The translations under genes and the position numbers were made by a program. From NCBI RefSeq assembly GCF_000006445.2, contig NC_006045.2:310001-374000 (forward strand): a DNA stretch of 64,000 bases. The letters are read 5' to 3'. Within the stretch, counting starts at the first letter, position 1. Every line of letters starts with the position of its first letter. This stretch comes from Debaryomyces hansenii CBS767 (Eukaryota > Ascomycota > Pichiomycetes > Serinales > Debaryomycetaceae). This document shows, in pieces, positions 20,862 to 29,864 of this stretch. Below the pieces are notes generated by a model. It did no database searches. It was not told where the DNA came from and worked only from the letters and a program-made list of their open reading frames with translations.

Positions 20862-23228
20862 ATGGTATCGAGATCCAGAGAAGACTTATCGCCTAACGAA
20901 TCTCATATTATAGATGTTGATAGTTCATCACCAGCAGGTGATAGTCAGAATTATTTTAGTCAAAAAGATATAGAATTGACCAAAACTACTAATGAAGCAC
21001 CAGTGTGGAATATACTACCTTCGTATCATATGTATACTACCACAATATACAAGGGTTTCAATGTTTCCGATGAAAGTTTGACAGAGCCTCCATCGTACGA
21101 AACTTCTTCAATTCATTCTGCTGGGCGGTTATCAAGTGTTTCTACGGCGCGTTCGAATAGCGTGGTTGCGCAAGCGTCTTCTGTCGCATCAACGAGAGAA
21201 ACAGAAGACAGTAATGATAATTCTCAGAGATTAATAATTGCAGATGAGGATACCAATCTGTGGCGGGAGACAATTCTTGATAATGTTCACAAGCTTACTA
21301 ATTTAACGTATTTTAATAAGGAGGTTTCAAATGCTGTGAAAATATCAATTCAATTTACGAAAGAAGTGGGTGAGTTAGGTAAAGAGCCGATTTTGATCGA
21401 TTCGCGGCTTCATGAGTATAAGCAGGGAGATCTCATAAATGGATTTGTGCTCATCACGAATGAATCTAATGAACCTATTCCATTTGATATGTTTTACGTA
21501 TTATTTGAGGGTAATCTTACGGTTGCGAATACGTTAGATGTAAACGATAGGAAGCCATCAAAGGTTGAAAGATTCTTGCAAATGTTTGATTTCAGCGCTT
21601 CGTGGAACCACGCATATATCAATAGGCTAATTACTGAATATGCAAATGCTTACGAATGTCCTTTGATTACAGATTCGTATGATGATACAAAAATGGGATT
21701 TTCAAATCGAAAATTGCTTCCCGGTGTTACATATAAGCGGTTCTTTACTTTCAAAATCCCCGAAAACTTACTAGATTCGGAATGTGGACACAGTCTTCTG
21801 GATCATACTCAAATCCCACCATCCCTTGGAAAATCAAGATCTGAAGATTATGTTAATTTAACTTATAAACCTGACGCTACTAAGACGAAGTCACTTTCGT
21901 TTATCGATACGTCTATAAGTTACGGCGTACAGGCTAGATTTATCGGAAGAGCTTCTAAGTATAATGTTAACCAATCTAAGAAAAACGACCCTGTTCTTAT
22001 CAACTCGAAAGGAGATGAATATGTCATCTTGAAAGAAACTAATAGATTTCTTAGGATTGTACCACAGGTAAGATATTTGACCCCAAACCAAAAGGCAATA
22101 AAAAGAAAAGGAAGTCAAATACTTTACAAAAACTTGATAAATCGATGTAAAGAGAAAATTAAAATTGGTCATGAATTAATACAGTCAATTGAGGCCAATA
22201 AAATGGACAATGCAATTGACTTAATCAATAAATTATCAAGCCAGGCGCCTAGTGATCATGTCAAATTCAATCAATTATATCAACCGACAAGTGGAGCTGA
22301 ATGTAAAAGAGATTTGATAGATCAATTTAGTGAACAAAATTACAATCTTATTTCACCATACACGAAAAGGTCAATTAGAGGATCGATAACTCCTATCGGT
22401 ACGTTGCAGGTTTCAACTCCGAAATTAGAATACATCTTAAAATATATTACACCGGTAGAATATCGGAGGGGAATCGATGTAGATCAATCAGACCTAGATA
22501 CATGGAATTTAAGGGTCCCAATCGAATTGACATTCCGTATTCCTCAATTATTATTTGGAAAGAAGAAAAAACTTCCCACAATAAAAACTATCCAAAGTGA
22601 TTTAGTAGTTCTATCGATCAAATCTGATAAACATCCTATACCAATAGAAATCACTCATGATTTATTATTCAAAAACGAAGTGAATGCAGAAAGTGCGTTG
22701 AAGGACCGTGGTTTACTTGATCTGGATGATTTTTCATCTATTGTCAAGTCACAATTTAATTCTTACCGTAAGGAAATACATAAAATATTTCTGCAATTAC
22801 CACCAGAGGTTTTCAAACTTGAGAACCTGTTAGTAACAGATATTAACTGCCTTTCTTCCCTCAAAGAAAAACATATGAATTTACAGTTGGAACATTTGCA
22901 ATATCAAGTCGCTGGCGAAGACCCAGAAAGTGTTAATTCGAAGAACTTGTTAAACTTGAATTGGACTCATCAAGACAGTGACCCTTCTGCTTACGACGAT
23001 GCTACCCAATTGGTGTATAAATGTAAGTTTGACTTATTGTTGGATATTGTGACGGCCCATCTTAAAGTTTTAGGAACCTTCAAGAATAATAATGCATTCG
23101 ATGCATTTAACTTAGTTCCTAGTTTTCAATCTTGTTATATAGACCGGTTTTACTATTTGAAAATCAGCATCAATCTTTCTAATGGAGATACTGTCCATTT
23201 AAAGGTTCCTGTTGATTTTGAAAAATAG
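20862..23228 (+). CDS. BUL1/BUL2-like Rsp5 ubiquitin-ligase adaptor, copy 2
   Basis: The 788-aa protein is laid out like the gene before it: WNILPSYHMY at 49-58, a PPSY motif at 76-79, a Ser-rich linker, then an arrestin-like domain (EYKQGDLINGFVLITNES) near 184. The C-terminal block is LVPSFQSCYIDRFYYLKISI. Compared with copy 1 it has longer internal linkers, including a Lys-rich stretch near 405-450. PPSY is the Rsp5-binding motif known from Bul1. The 255-base gap and same orientation show tandem duplication. Divergence is high, so the two may now serve different cargos. The target permease is not known from sequence. Confidence 0.8.
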   Translation: MVSRSREDLSPNESHIIDVDSSSPAGDSQNYFSQKDIELTKTTNEAPVWNILPSYHMYTTTIYKGFNVSDESLTEPPSYETSSIHSAGRLSSVSTARSNSVVAQASSVASTRETEDSNDNSQRLIIADEDTNLWRETILDNVHKLTNLTYFNKEVSNAVKISIQFTKEVGELGKEPILIDSRLHEYKQGDLINGFVLITNESNEPIPFDMFYVLFEGNLTVANTLDVNDRKPSKVERFLQMFDFSASWNHAYINRLITEYANAYECPLITDSYDDTKMGFSNRKLLPGVTYKRFFTFKIPENLLDSECGHSLLDHTQIPPSLGKSRSEDYVNLTYKPDATKTKSLSFIDTSISYGVQARFIGRASKYNVNQSKKNDPVLINSKGDEYVILKETNRFLRIVPQVRYLTPNQKAIKRKGSQILYKNLINRCKEKIKIGHELIQSIEANKMDNAIDLINKLSSQAPSDHVKFNQLYQPTSGAECKRDLIDQFSEQNYNLISPYTKRSIRGSITPIGTLQVSTPKLEYILKYITPVEYRRGIDVDQSDLDTWNLRVPIELTFRIPQLLFGKKKKLPTIKTIQSDLVVLSIKSDKHPIPIEITHDLLFKNEVNAESALKDRGLLDLDDFSSIVKSQFNSYRKEIHKIFLQLPPEVFKLENLLVTDINCLSSLKEKHMNLQLEHLQYQVAGEDPESVNSKNLLNLNWTHQDSDPSAYDDATQLVYKCKFDLLLDIVTAHLKVLGTFKNNNAFDAFNLVPSFQSCYIDRFYYLKISINLSNGDTVHLKVPVDFEK

Positions 23229-24505
23229 GTAGTTCATAGTATGATATTTTCTAATGCCAGTGGTCTTGCGAAGTGTAATTCTGACATTAATCCGATTAAC
23301 GTATCTAATGTGTTGAGCTAACCAAAGTACATATTTAATCAATTGACCCCGAATCTAGTTCGAATGAATCTCATCGCCTTCTACATCTTCTCGATAGTAA
23401 CCGAGACCATTCCGACCGAACGTCCGAACAATACGTGTCCTAGCAACAATTCAGCTGGTCCAGCTACACAAATGAAATGCTTTCGGCGCCCCCTTAATCC
23501 ATCACTGTGCAGACGTAGATTTCAGCACTGGACGTTTTGCAAAATGCTTACCTCATTTCACATCACTCAAAACGTTTTTACAAGGATTGACCGAGAATTG
23601 TACTATCTCTCAAGCCTGTGAAGCCCAATTGGTCACTATTGACATCAATTGAGTTCGTATCATACTAATTGGCACCAATTGAGTTGGTCAAAGGCCAATT
23701 GACCTATATGTCACTTTAATTGATACGTGATCGGGACCTAACGCACATCCATTGAACCCGAGTATGTAATTGACTTCAATTAACCCCCACAATACCAATT
23801 GACCTCAATTAAGCCCCTACCACCTCAATTGCTCCCAAATGGCTTTATTTAATACCTACCGATCCATAACGTATCCATTGACCCAATTGACCTCTTCTTG
23901 CTCTTAGCCACGGTGGCCCCATGTTCATCGAAATTCTCCCCTTCGACAGCGTCACTCCTTTTCTACATCCTACAACCCTTTATTGTCTAGTTGGAACGAC
24001 ACATAATAACATGCTATAGACACAGTTTTCACTTGTTCACATACTCGACACTCAATTGATCTTATCTCATGTAGGAGCATTGTAGAACGTTAGATTTATT
24101 CCATGATGTTCTTTCTGCGTCTTGCAACATCAATTGCACGTCTCATCCCCTTGACCTATGACGAAATTCCGACTTAGGATTCTGTGACTACACGTATTCA
24201 TCGGTCCATAGCCACATAATTGGCCACTCTATTTTTAAAAAAGCAAGTGAACGCACGGTGGTGGCTATTGTTCCACATTGTTCGCATCATTATTGCTATG
24301 AGCCCTTATGCATTTCGCAACCATTTATAATTTCACGTTGGAGTCGTAGCAATTAAGATCATACTTTCAGCAATAATGTAGACGAAGACTTGAAGTCTAT
24401 ATAACGACGGAGAATCCATGCTGTCAGAATAAAAAAAGAAAATATCATCATATATATATTATCATTCATTTTTTAATATATTTATTTTAATACAACTCAA
24501 TTAAT
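23229..24505. promoter_or_regulatory. Long promoter of the hydrophilin-like gene, with stress elements
   Basis: These 1.28 kb carry no gene. Four CCCCT words, the complement of the AGGGG stress element bound by Msn2/4-type factors, lie at 23490, 23814, 23938 and 24147. Ten exact CAATTG palindromes occur at 23340, 23626, 23646, 23676, 23696, 23796, 23826, 23884, 24053 and 24131, most of them in the array listed next. An AT-rich stretch (24450-24490) just before the ATG may hold the TATA element. Stress control of the downstream gene is inferred. Confidence 0.6.
23626..23889. repeat. Phased array of (C/T)AATT(G/A) elements
   Basis: Twelve CAATTG, TAATTG or CAATTA hexamers start at 23626, 23646, 23666, 23676, 23696, 23717, 23767, 23777, 23796, 23806, 23826 and 23884. 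Steps are 20, 20, 10, 20, 21, 50, 10, 19, 10, 20 and 58 bases, nearly all multiples of one DNA helical turn. Several copies share the extended context CAATTGACCTC. TAATTG is a homeodomain-type core, and AATT in helical phase can also bend DNA. Both readings are inference. Confidence 0.8.
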
Positions 24506-26179
24506 ATGGGATTCGCAGATAAAATTCAAAATAAGTTCAATAAGAAGGACATTGAAAACTACGACAAGCAAGGTGGTAAGATCATCGGTAAAGACAACCT
24601 TTCCGGTAACTTAGACAAGGACTCAATTGCTGCATACGCTGACCAAGCTGATAAGAAGGGAGGTCAAGTACTTGGCCGTGAAAACTTATCCGGTACCGAA
24701 GGTGGTATTGGAAGCAAATATGCTGGAGGCAAATCTGGCGATGCTGCTGGCTCATCAGGAGCCGCAGGTAGTTCAGGCCACGGTAAGGAAGCAGCAGCAG
24801 GCACAGCAGGAGCAGCCGGTGTAGGAGCAGCAGGTGCTGGTGCTTATGGTGCTTCTCATGGCTCCTCTGGTAAGGATGCATATGGTTCTAGTGGCCAAGG
24901 CTCTTCTGGAGCTCACGGAACTTCAGGAAGTGATGCTTACGGTTCTAGTGGCCATGGTGCTTCAGGAAGAGATGCCTACGGTTCCTCTGGTGCTGGTACC
25001 ACCTCAGGTAGAGATGCTCACGGTTCTTCTGGTGCTGGTACTTCTGGTACTACTTCAGGTAAAGATGCTTACGGCTCGTCTGGTGCTGGTACTTCTGGTA
25101 ATACTTCTGGCAGAGATGCTTACGGCTCGTCTGGCGCTGGTACTTCAGGTACTACTTCAGGTAAAGATGCTTATGGCTCCTCTGGTGCTGGTACTTCCGG
25201 TACTACTTCAGGTAGGGATGCTCACGGCTCTTCTGGTAACGATGCCTATGGTTCTTCTAATACTCACGGTTCTAGTGGCCACGGATCTTCTGGTAGAGAT
25301 GCTTATGGTTCTTCCGCTCAAGGTTCAGGATCTGGATCTCATATCAAGGAAGCTGCTGCTGGCGCTGCTGGTGCTGCCGGTCTCGGTGGTGCCGCATATG
25401 GTGCTTCTAAGCACGGTTCTTCTAACACCGATACCTACGGCTCCAGTGGCCAAGGTTCTTCTGGCAGAGATGCTTACGGTTCCTCTGGTTCTCACGGTGC
25501 ATCTGGTACCACCTCAGGTAGGGATGCTTACGGTTCTTCTGGTGCTGGTACTTCTGGTACTACTTCCGGCAGAGATGCTTACGGCTCGTCTGCTGCTGGT
25601 ACCTCTGGTACTACTTCAGGTAGAGATGCTTACGGATCCTCTGGTTCCCACGGTGCATCTGGTACAACCTCAGGTAGAGATGCTTACGGTTCTTCTGGTG
25701 CTGGTACTTCTGGTACTACTTCCGGTAGAGACGCTTACGGTTCTTCTGGTGCTGGTACTTCTGGTACTACTTCCGGTAGAGACGCTTATGGCACTTCAGG
25801 AACTCACAGTTCATCCGCTAGAGATACTTACGGATCTTCAGGCAGCGATGCTTATGGATCTAACACCCACAGCTCAGGCTCCCACGGTAAGGAAGTTGGT
25901 GCTGGTGCCGCCGGTGCTGGTCTTGGTGGTGCTGCAGGATATGGTGCTTCTAAGCACGGATCTTCCAACACTGACTCCTACGGTCAATCAGGAAGCTCTG
26001 GTTACGATCAACAAGGTAAGAGCGCTGGATCTGGTTCCGGATCTGGTCTCGGTGGTTTCAGCACTGGTAATGACAAGCTTGATTCCAAGATTGCTTCTTT
26101 AGATGAACCAGTTCAAGAACAAGCTAAGGAAGCTTTCCACAAGGGTTACAAGGATGCTCAAAGCGCCTTCCGTGGTTAA
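24506..26179 (+). CDS. Repetitive Gly/Ser-rich hydrophilin-like protein
   Basis: The 557-aa, very hydrophilic protein has no signal peptide or membrane helix. Residues 1-65 hold two diverged copies of a DKxGGxxxGxxNLSG motif. Residues 119-455 are built from about twenty units with the core (R/K)DAYGSSG, many as a 17-residue unit SGRDAYGSSGAGTSGTT. Three Ala/Gly modules (around 94, 280 and 460) each start with a Lys-Glu pair and give a higher-order repeat. The C-terminal 35 residues form a charged amphipathic helix. Preferred codons (GGT, GCT, TCT, AAG) match those of RPL1 here, implying strong expression. Composition and upstream stress elements suggest a desiccation or osmostress protectant, but I recognise no named family. 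Confidence 0.75.
   Translation: MGFADKIQNKFNKKDIENYDKQGGKIIGKDNLSGNLDKDSIAAYADQADKKGGQVLGRENLSGTEGGIGSKYAGGKSGDAAGSSGAAGSSGHGKEAAAGTAGAAGVGAAGAGAYGASHGSSGKDAYGSSGQGSSGAHGTSGSDAYGSSGHGASGRDAYGSSGAGTTSGRDAHGSSGAGTSGTTSGKDAYGSSGAGTSGNTSGRDAYGSSGAGTSGTTSGKDAYGSSGAGTSGTTSGRDAHGSSGNDAYGSSNTHGSSGHGSSGRDAYGSSAQGSGSGSHIKEAAAGAAGAAGLGGAAYGASKHGSSNTDTYGSSGQGSSGRDAYGSSGSHGASGTTSGRDAYGSSGAGTSGTTSGRDAYGSSAAGTSGTTSGRDAYGSSGSHGASGTTSGRDAYGSSGAGTSGTTSGRDAYGSSGAGTSGTTSGRDAYGTSGTHSSSARDTYGSSGSDAYGSNTHSSGSHGKEVGAGAAGAGLGGAAGYGASKHGSSNTDSYGQSGSSGYDQQGKSAGSGSGSGLGGFSTGNDKLDSKIASLDEPVQEQAKEAFHKGYKDAQSAFRG
24860..25870 (+). repeat. Coding tandem repeat, mainly 51-base units
   Basis: This part of the gene encodes the DAYGSS-type repeats. 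The commonest period is 51 bases (17 codons), with shorter and longer variants. All units keep the frame. Such an array is prone to length change by slippage or unequal crossing-over. Confidence 0.85.
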
Positions 26180-26337
26180 GCTGAATAAAATGATATGCAT
26201 TTACGTGTTAAGTTCTATATAAAGTATTAGTTCTAATTTTTAGTATTAAAATATAAGTATTGTGAAATTATAAATCGCTTTTATTAAAACTTTTGTTGTA
26301 ATAATTTCGTTCATTAACATATATAGTAAAACTAGTT

Positions 26338-28245
26338 CTAACTAGAACAGCTACATTGTAGCATAGAGTAATCGGCACCTATATCACTTTGTAATAACCA
26401 TTCTTGCTCTAGTTCTTTCAATTCATTTCCCCATTTTGATTTATCATATGGATTGAAGCACATCTTTTCAAGCTTTTTCAAATACGATAAGTCTTCGGCA
26501 TTATGCTCTTCTGTAAATTCAATGACTTGATTCAAAATCCAATTACGTGGTAAAAAAAGTGGGTTATAGTATTTGCTAATCGATTTCCGTTTGGCATTTC
26601 CTGATTTTGATAAATAGCCATCGTAAATCTTTAACCAATTACAAATCTCATCAATCAATTCTTGGGTTGAATATTTACTTTCCAAGGCATTATGGCCCGG
26701 TAAAAGGATAGTTTCGGCAATTTGTTTTGGATCATAACCGCTTTCTAAGTTAGAGCTTTGTAATATAAGGAAAAACTTGTTAAAATCACATTGCACCTTA
26801 TACAACATGTCTAACATAGGATCTATTAACTCTTTATGATTGACTTCTGGATCTTTGGCGTTAATCAAAGACGATTCTAATCCTAACCTGTTAAAAATAG
26901 TTTCAACATACTTTTTAGTGAATGCATACTGATAAAGTTCACCGCCAGCTTCAATCAATTTTGTGGCTCTAGTAATAATTCTATCTTCCCATTCCTTTTT
27001 GATACCGTTTTCCTTAAAAAATTGGTCATTTAATATTTCAGATCCAGCTCCAATTAACTCTGCAAGATTTTCACCCATTCTAGTTAAATTCCACCAAATC
27101 GCCGTAGGAGTGTTACGATAACTATACCTAAGTTCATGATCTTCAGAATTTGGGGTGAAGTTTGGATCGTATTTATCCATTATTGAAAAAGGACCAAAGT
27201 CAATAGAGAGACCAAGGACAGATGTATTATCAGTATTCAAAACACCGTTCAAAAAGCCGTACGATTGCCATATAGCAGTGGTGGATGCATTTCTAACAAT
27301 AGTTTCCAAATACATCTTATCATAATCTGTAAGTTCTCCTATAGTTTCTTTACTACTGTCAAAAAAATCATTTCTTTCCGATAAAACCTTATTCAAGAAG
27401 CCAAACTTTTCTCCATCGATTGTAAATAATTCGTTTATAACGTAATCGGATAATTCCTTAATACCATCTCTATCACTTCTCCATCTATAGAGGTCAAATG
27501 TGCCTAATCTCACCCACAGTTCTGCAAATCTTGAAACAATTGCACATTTTTCAGCTCTATGACGTTGTGCAAAGGTCTCAGGAAGATACGATAAGGAAAG
27601 GGCTCTTGTAGTCGGAATACCCACAGCATTTAAATGCTCCGATATAATATATTCCCGGATAGACGATCTTATAACCGCTTTGCCATCGGCGAACCTAGAG
27701 TACGGAGTCATGCCAGCCCCTTTCAATTGCAATTCATATTTATGTCTGTTGTTCTTATCTGGCACATTCTTGGGAACTTCAAACAAATTCACAACTCTTC
27801 CATCTCCTAATTGACCGGCAAATTGGCCAAATTGCCATCCAGCATATGCTTGCGAATAAGGAAATGGATATCCTTTTTTCTGGAAATCTTCTTTGTTAAG
27901 GTAAAACTCACCAGTAACCAATTTTTGGTACTCGGGGTTTTCAACCTCCTTAGAATCTATCCCTAAATCATTCAATGCTTTGTCACTCGATGTCAAATAC
28001 CTATATTTCGCCCTTTTCTCTGGGAGTGACCATGAAAATCCTCCCTTTTGTAACACTCTTGGCACATGTATGATATTATCCTTATTTGCCATAGCATCTT
28101 CGGGTTTTGGGATTCTGCCATCAGGACTGATATATTTAGTAAAGCTAGTCGTCTTAGGAAGCTCAGCTAATTTCTTTGTATGCATCAGTCTTTTCGTCAT
28201 AATACTTGAATGTTCCAATGGTAGGTTGCACTTATACTTGAACAT
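26338..28245 (-). CDS. FMP40: Mitochondrial SelO-type protein adenylyltransferase
   Basis: The 635-aa protein starts at the ATG at 28245; the three codons before it open on GTG. A basic N-terminus (MFKYKCNLPLEHSSIMTKRLMHTKK) looks like a mitochondrial presequence. The SelO/UPF0061 core is clear: YAGWQFGQFAGQLGDGRV, GMTPYSRFADGKAVIRSS, REYIISEHLNAVGIPTTRAL and LGLSIDFGPFSIMDKYDP, with the metal-binding Asp. SelO has a kinase fold but transfers AMP to Ser/Thr/Tyr of partner proteins in redox control. The C-terminus ends LQCSCSS, placing Cys where animal SelO carries selenocysteine. The length is close to yeast Fmp40 (688 aa). Confidence 0.9.
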   Translation of the reverse strand: MFKYKCNLPLEHSSIMTKRLMHTKKLAELPKTTSFTKYISPDGRIPKPEDAMANKDNIIHVPRVLQKGGFSWSLPEKRAKYRYLTSSDKALNDLGIDSKEVENPEYQKLVTGEFYLNKEDFQKKGYPFPYSQAYAGWQFGQFAGQLGDGRVVNLFEVPKNVPDKNNRHKYELQLKGAGMTPYSRFADGKAVIRSSIREYIISEHLNAVGIPTTRALSLSYLPETFAQRHRAEKCAIVSRFAELWVRLGTFDLYRWRSDRDGIKELSDYVINELFTIDGEKFGFLNKVLSERNDFFDSSKETIGELTDYDKMYLETIVRNASTTAIWQSYGFLNGVLNTDNTSVLGLSIDFGPFSIMDKYDPNFTPNSEDHELRYSYRNTPTAIWWNLTRMGENLAELIGAGSEILNDQFFKENGIKKEWEDRIITRATKLIEAGGELYQYAFTKKYVETIFNRLGLESSLINAKDPEVNHKELIDPMLDMLYKVQCDFNKFFLILQSSNLESGYDPKQIAETILLPGHNALESKYSTQELIDEICNWLKIYDGYLSKSGNAKRKSISKYYNPLFLPRNWILNQVIEFTEEHNAEDLSYLKKLEKMCFNPYDKSKWGNELKELEQEWLLQSDIGADYSMLQCSCSS

Positions 28246-28589
28246 AATAATCACTCGTTGAATAAAACCTTACGATAGTAAAATTTCTAAATTTATTTTC
28301 TGTGAGCAACTACTAATTCGATTAGTCGATCGTTAATGATTAGGTTATTGAAGTGTTATAAAAAATATTGCATCTAAGTCCGATTACTAATATATATAGT
28401 CTGAAATTCTAATAAAGCAAGTTTAAATAGCGTGATTCAGGCTAAACGTTAATCACTACCTGAATGGGAACACTGGTGCAACAGTTATGCGGGATTTGAA
28501 AGAAAAGCATTTCCTACTATAATAGTATAGAAAGTAATAGTTTTACTATTAAATATGGTATATATATATATATATATATATCTATATAT
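28246..28589. other. Intergenic, SelO promoter, with a TA microsatellite
   Basis: These 344 bases lie between two minus-strand genes and hold the SelO promoter. A TATATA microsatellite of about 24 bases at 28557-28581 sits just after the stop of the dehydrogenase gene. Confidence 0.6.
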
Positions 28590-29543
28590 TTAGTTATTTG
28601 CATTCTTATAAACATACTCAATGACGTCTTTGACAGGCATTTCGTCCAAGCTATAACCAGTCCATAAGGATTGTTGTGCGAAGCCTTGATAAATCATAGC
28701 TTCCATACCACCAATAACCTGCCAATTGGACGCCTTGAATTCATTATATAATCTAGTGAGTGGTTTAGGGTGGTAGCACATTTCCAAAACAGCTCCTCTC
28801 TCTTGGGAACCAATGAATACTTCCAAGGTGGCTCTGGCCGTTTTCTCTTCCTCAGTCAGAGGTGCAAAATCAGGTACAGTGCAGACGATCATGCTTGGTT
28901 TCTCTAAAGAAACAGCTTGTTCAGGGCTGGAAACGTGGATGATTTCTCCTTTGAAGCCCCCTTTGACCATTCCTTCTCTCACCGCTTCCACCTCCTCAGC
29001 AAATCTGTTTATCACATACACCTTCGAACAGCCCAAGAATTCGTTTAACGCATACACCGCTGAACGGCAGGCTCCACCTCCTCCGTATACCAAACCCGGA
29101 TTATTGCTGTCTCTCGATTTCTTCACCACTTCTGGTGCATTGTATAAAAACGAATCACGGATTCCATATGTGTCAGTATTGGTACCGATATACAACGTCT
29201 TACCGGTGTCCTTTTCCTTTCTTGTGTAAATAGTATTTATAGCCCCAACTGCCTTGGCATCGTTGTCAACGAAATCAACGTGTTCCGCCATCACCACCTT
29301 GTTAGGCATAGTCACAGCTGACCCAATGCAGTCTTCGCCTTGCAACACCTTCTTGAAAGCGTCGATATCTGAGCTCTCATACAACTCATACCTCCAGCTT
29401 AATCCTAATTTTTCAAACAAGTAGTTTTGCAATAATGGCGATTTAGAGTGGCCAATATGAAGCCCAAAGAGTCTGAATGTAAATTTTTTGGTCCTTAATT
29501 CTTCAAAATTCGACTTTTCTAAAATTGGTGAGTTGCTAGCCAT
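28590..29543 (-). CDS. Stand-alone shikimate/quinate dehydrogenase-like protein
   Basis: The 317-aa protein has the AroE fold. The substrate loop is GHSKSPLLQ (Ser33/Ser35) and the catalytic lysine is in VTMPNKV (Lys82). AINT and GTNTDTYG complete the quinate/shikimate pocket. The nucleotide loop is YGGGGACRSAVYAL (about 153-166), followed by VINR. The enzyme interconverts shikimate or quinate with the dehydro acids using NAD(P). In fungi shikimate synthesis is done by the pentafunctional AROM protein, so a separate single-domain copy more likely serves quinate/shikimate use or another hydroxy acid. The gene is divergent from an MNN2-type gene. Cofactor choice cannot be read safely. Confidence 0.85.
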   Translation of the reverse strand: MASNSPILEKSNFEELRTKKFTFRLFGLHIGHSKSPLLQNYLFEKLGLSWRYELYESSDIDAFKKVLQGEDCIGSAVTMPNKVVMAEHVDFVDNDAKAVGAINTIYTRKEKDTGKTLYIGTNTDTYGIRDSFLYNAPEVVKKSRDSNNPGLVYGGGGACRSAVYALNEFLGCSKVYVINRFAEEVEAVREGMVKGGFKGEIIHVSSPEQAVSLEKPSMIVCTVPDFAPLTEEEKTARATLEVFIGSQERGAVLEMCYHPKPLTRLYNEFKASNWQVIGGMEAMIYQGFAQQSLWTGYSLDEMPVKDVIEYVYKNANN

Positions 29544-29864
29544 TTTATCTGATTTGTATTCTTCTATATTATATCCTATTAGATTCCTATCTTTCCGTCC
29601 TATTTATACCGTCAACTATGGTTCTTGTGGAGTAAATTTTTTTGTATACTTAGGAAAAAGAATTAGCCGTAACGGAATATTCTGAGGTATGGAGTTTATA
29701 AAAATGTATGGATTTACCCCCGGATTTGTCGACGAGTGAAAAATGTCACAAAGAGGTCAATATTGAAAGCAGCAACTAAGACAGTATCGCGTAAAAGAAG
29801 ATCGAAAACCGCTTAAAGCGCTTAGAAACATATATCTGGAGTTAGGTATATTGATTATAATACA
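29544..29864. promoter_or_regulatory. Divergent promoter, dehydrogenase / MNN2-like gene
   Basis: These 321 bases lie between divergent ATGs. There is AT-rich sequence with TATTTATA near 29600 toward the dehydrogenase. No specific operator is recognised. Confidence 0.4.

Noticed and set aside
23343..23621. 92-codon frame in the long promoter
   Set aside because: No homology or composition support, and it sits beside the AATTG array and a stress element.
24860..25870. CRISPR-like array
   Set aside because: The repeats are coding, in frame, of varied spacing, and the genome is a yeast.
24834..26102. A 422-codon open frame, rich in Leu/Val/Met, overlapping the repeat protein in another frame
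   Set aside because: It stays open only because the repeat unit is a multiple of three with uniform codons. Its composition is an out-of-frame echo of GCTGGTACTTCT-type sequence.
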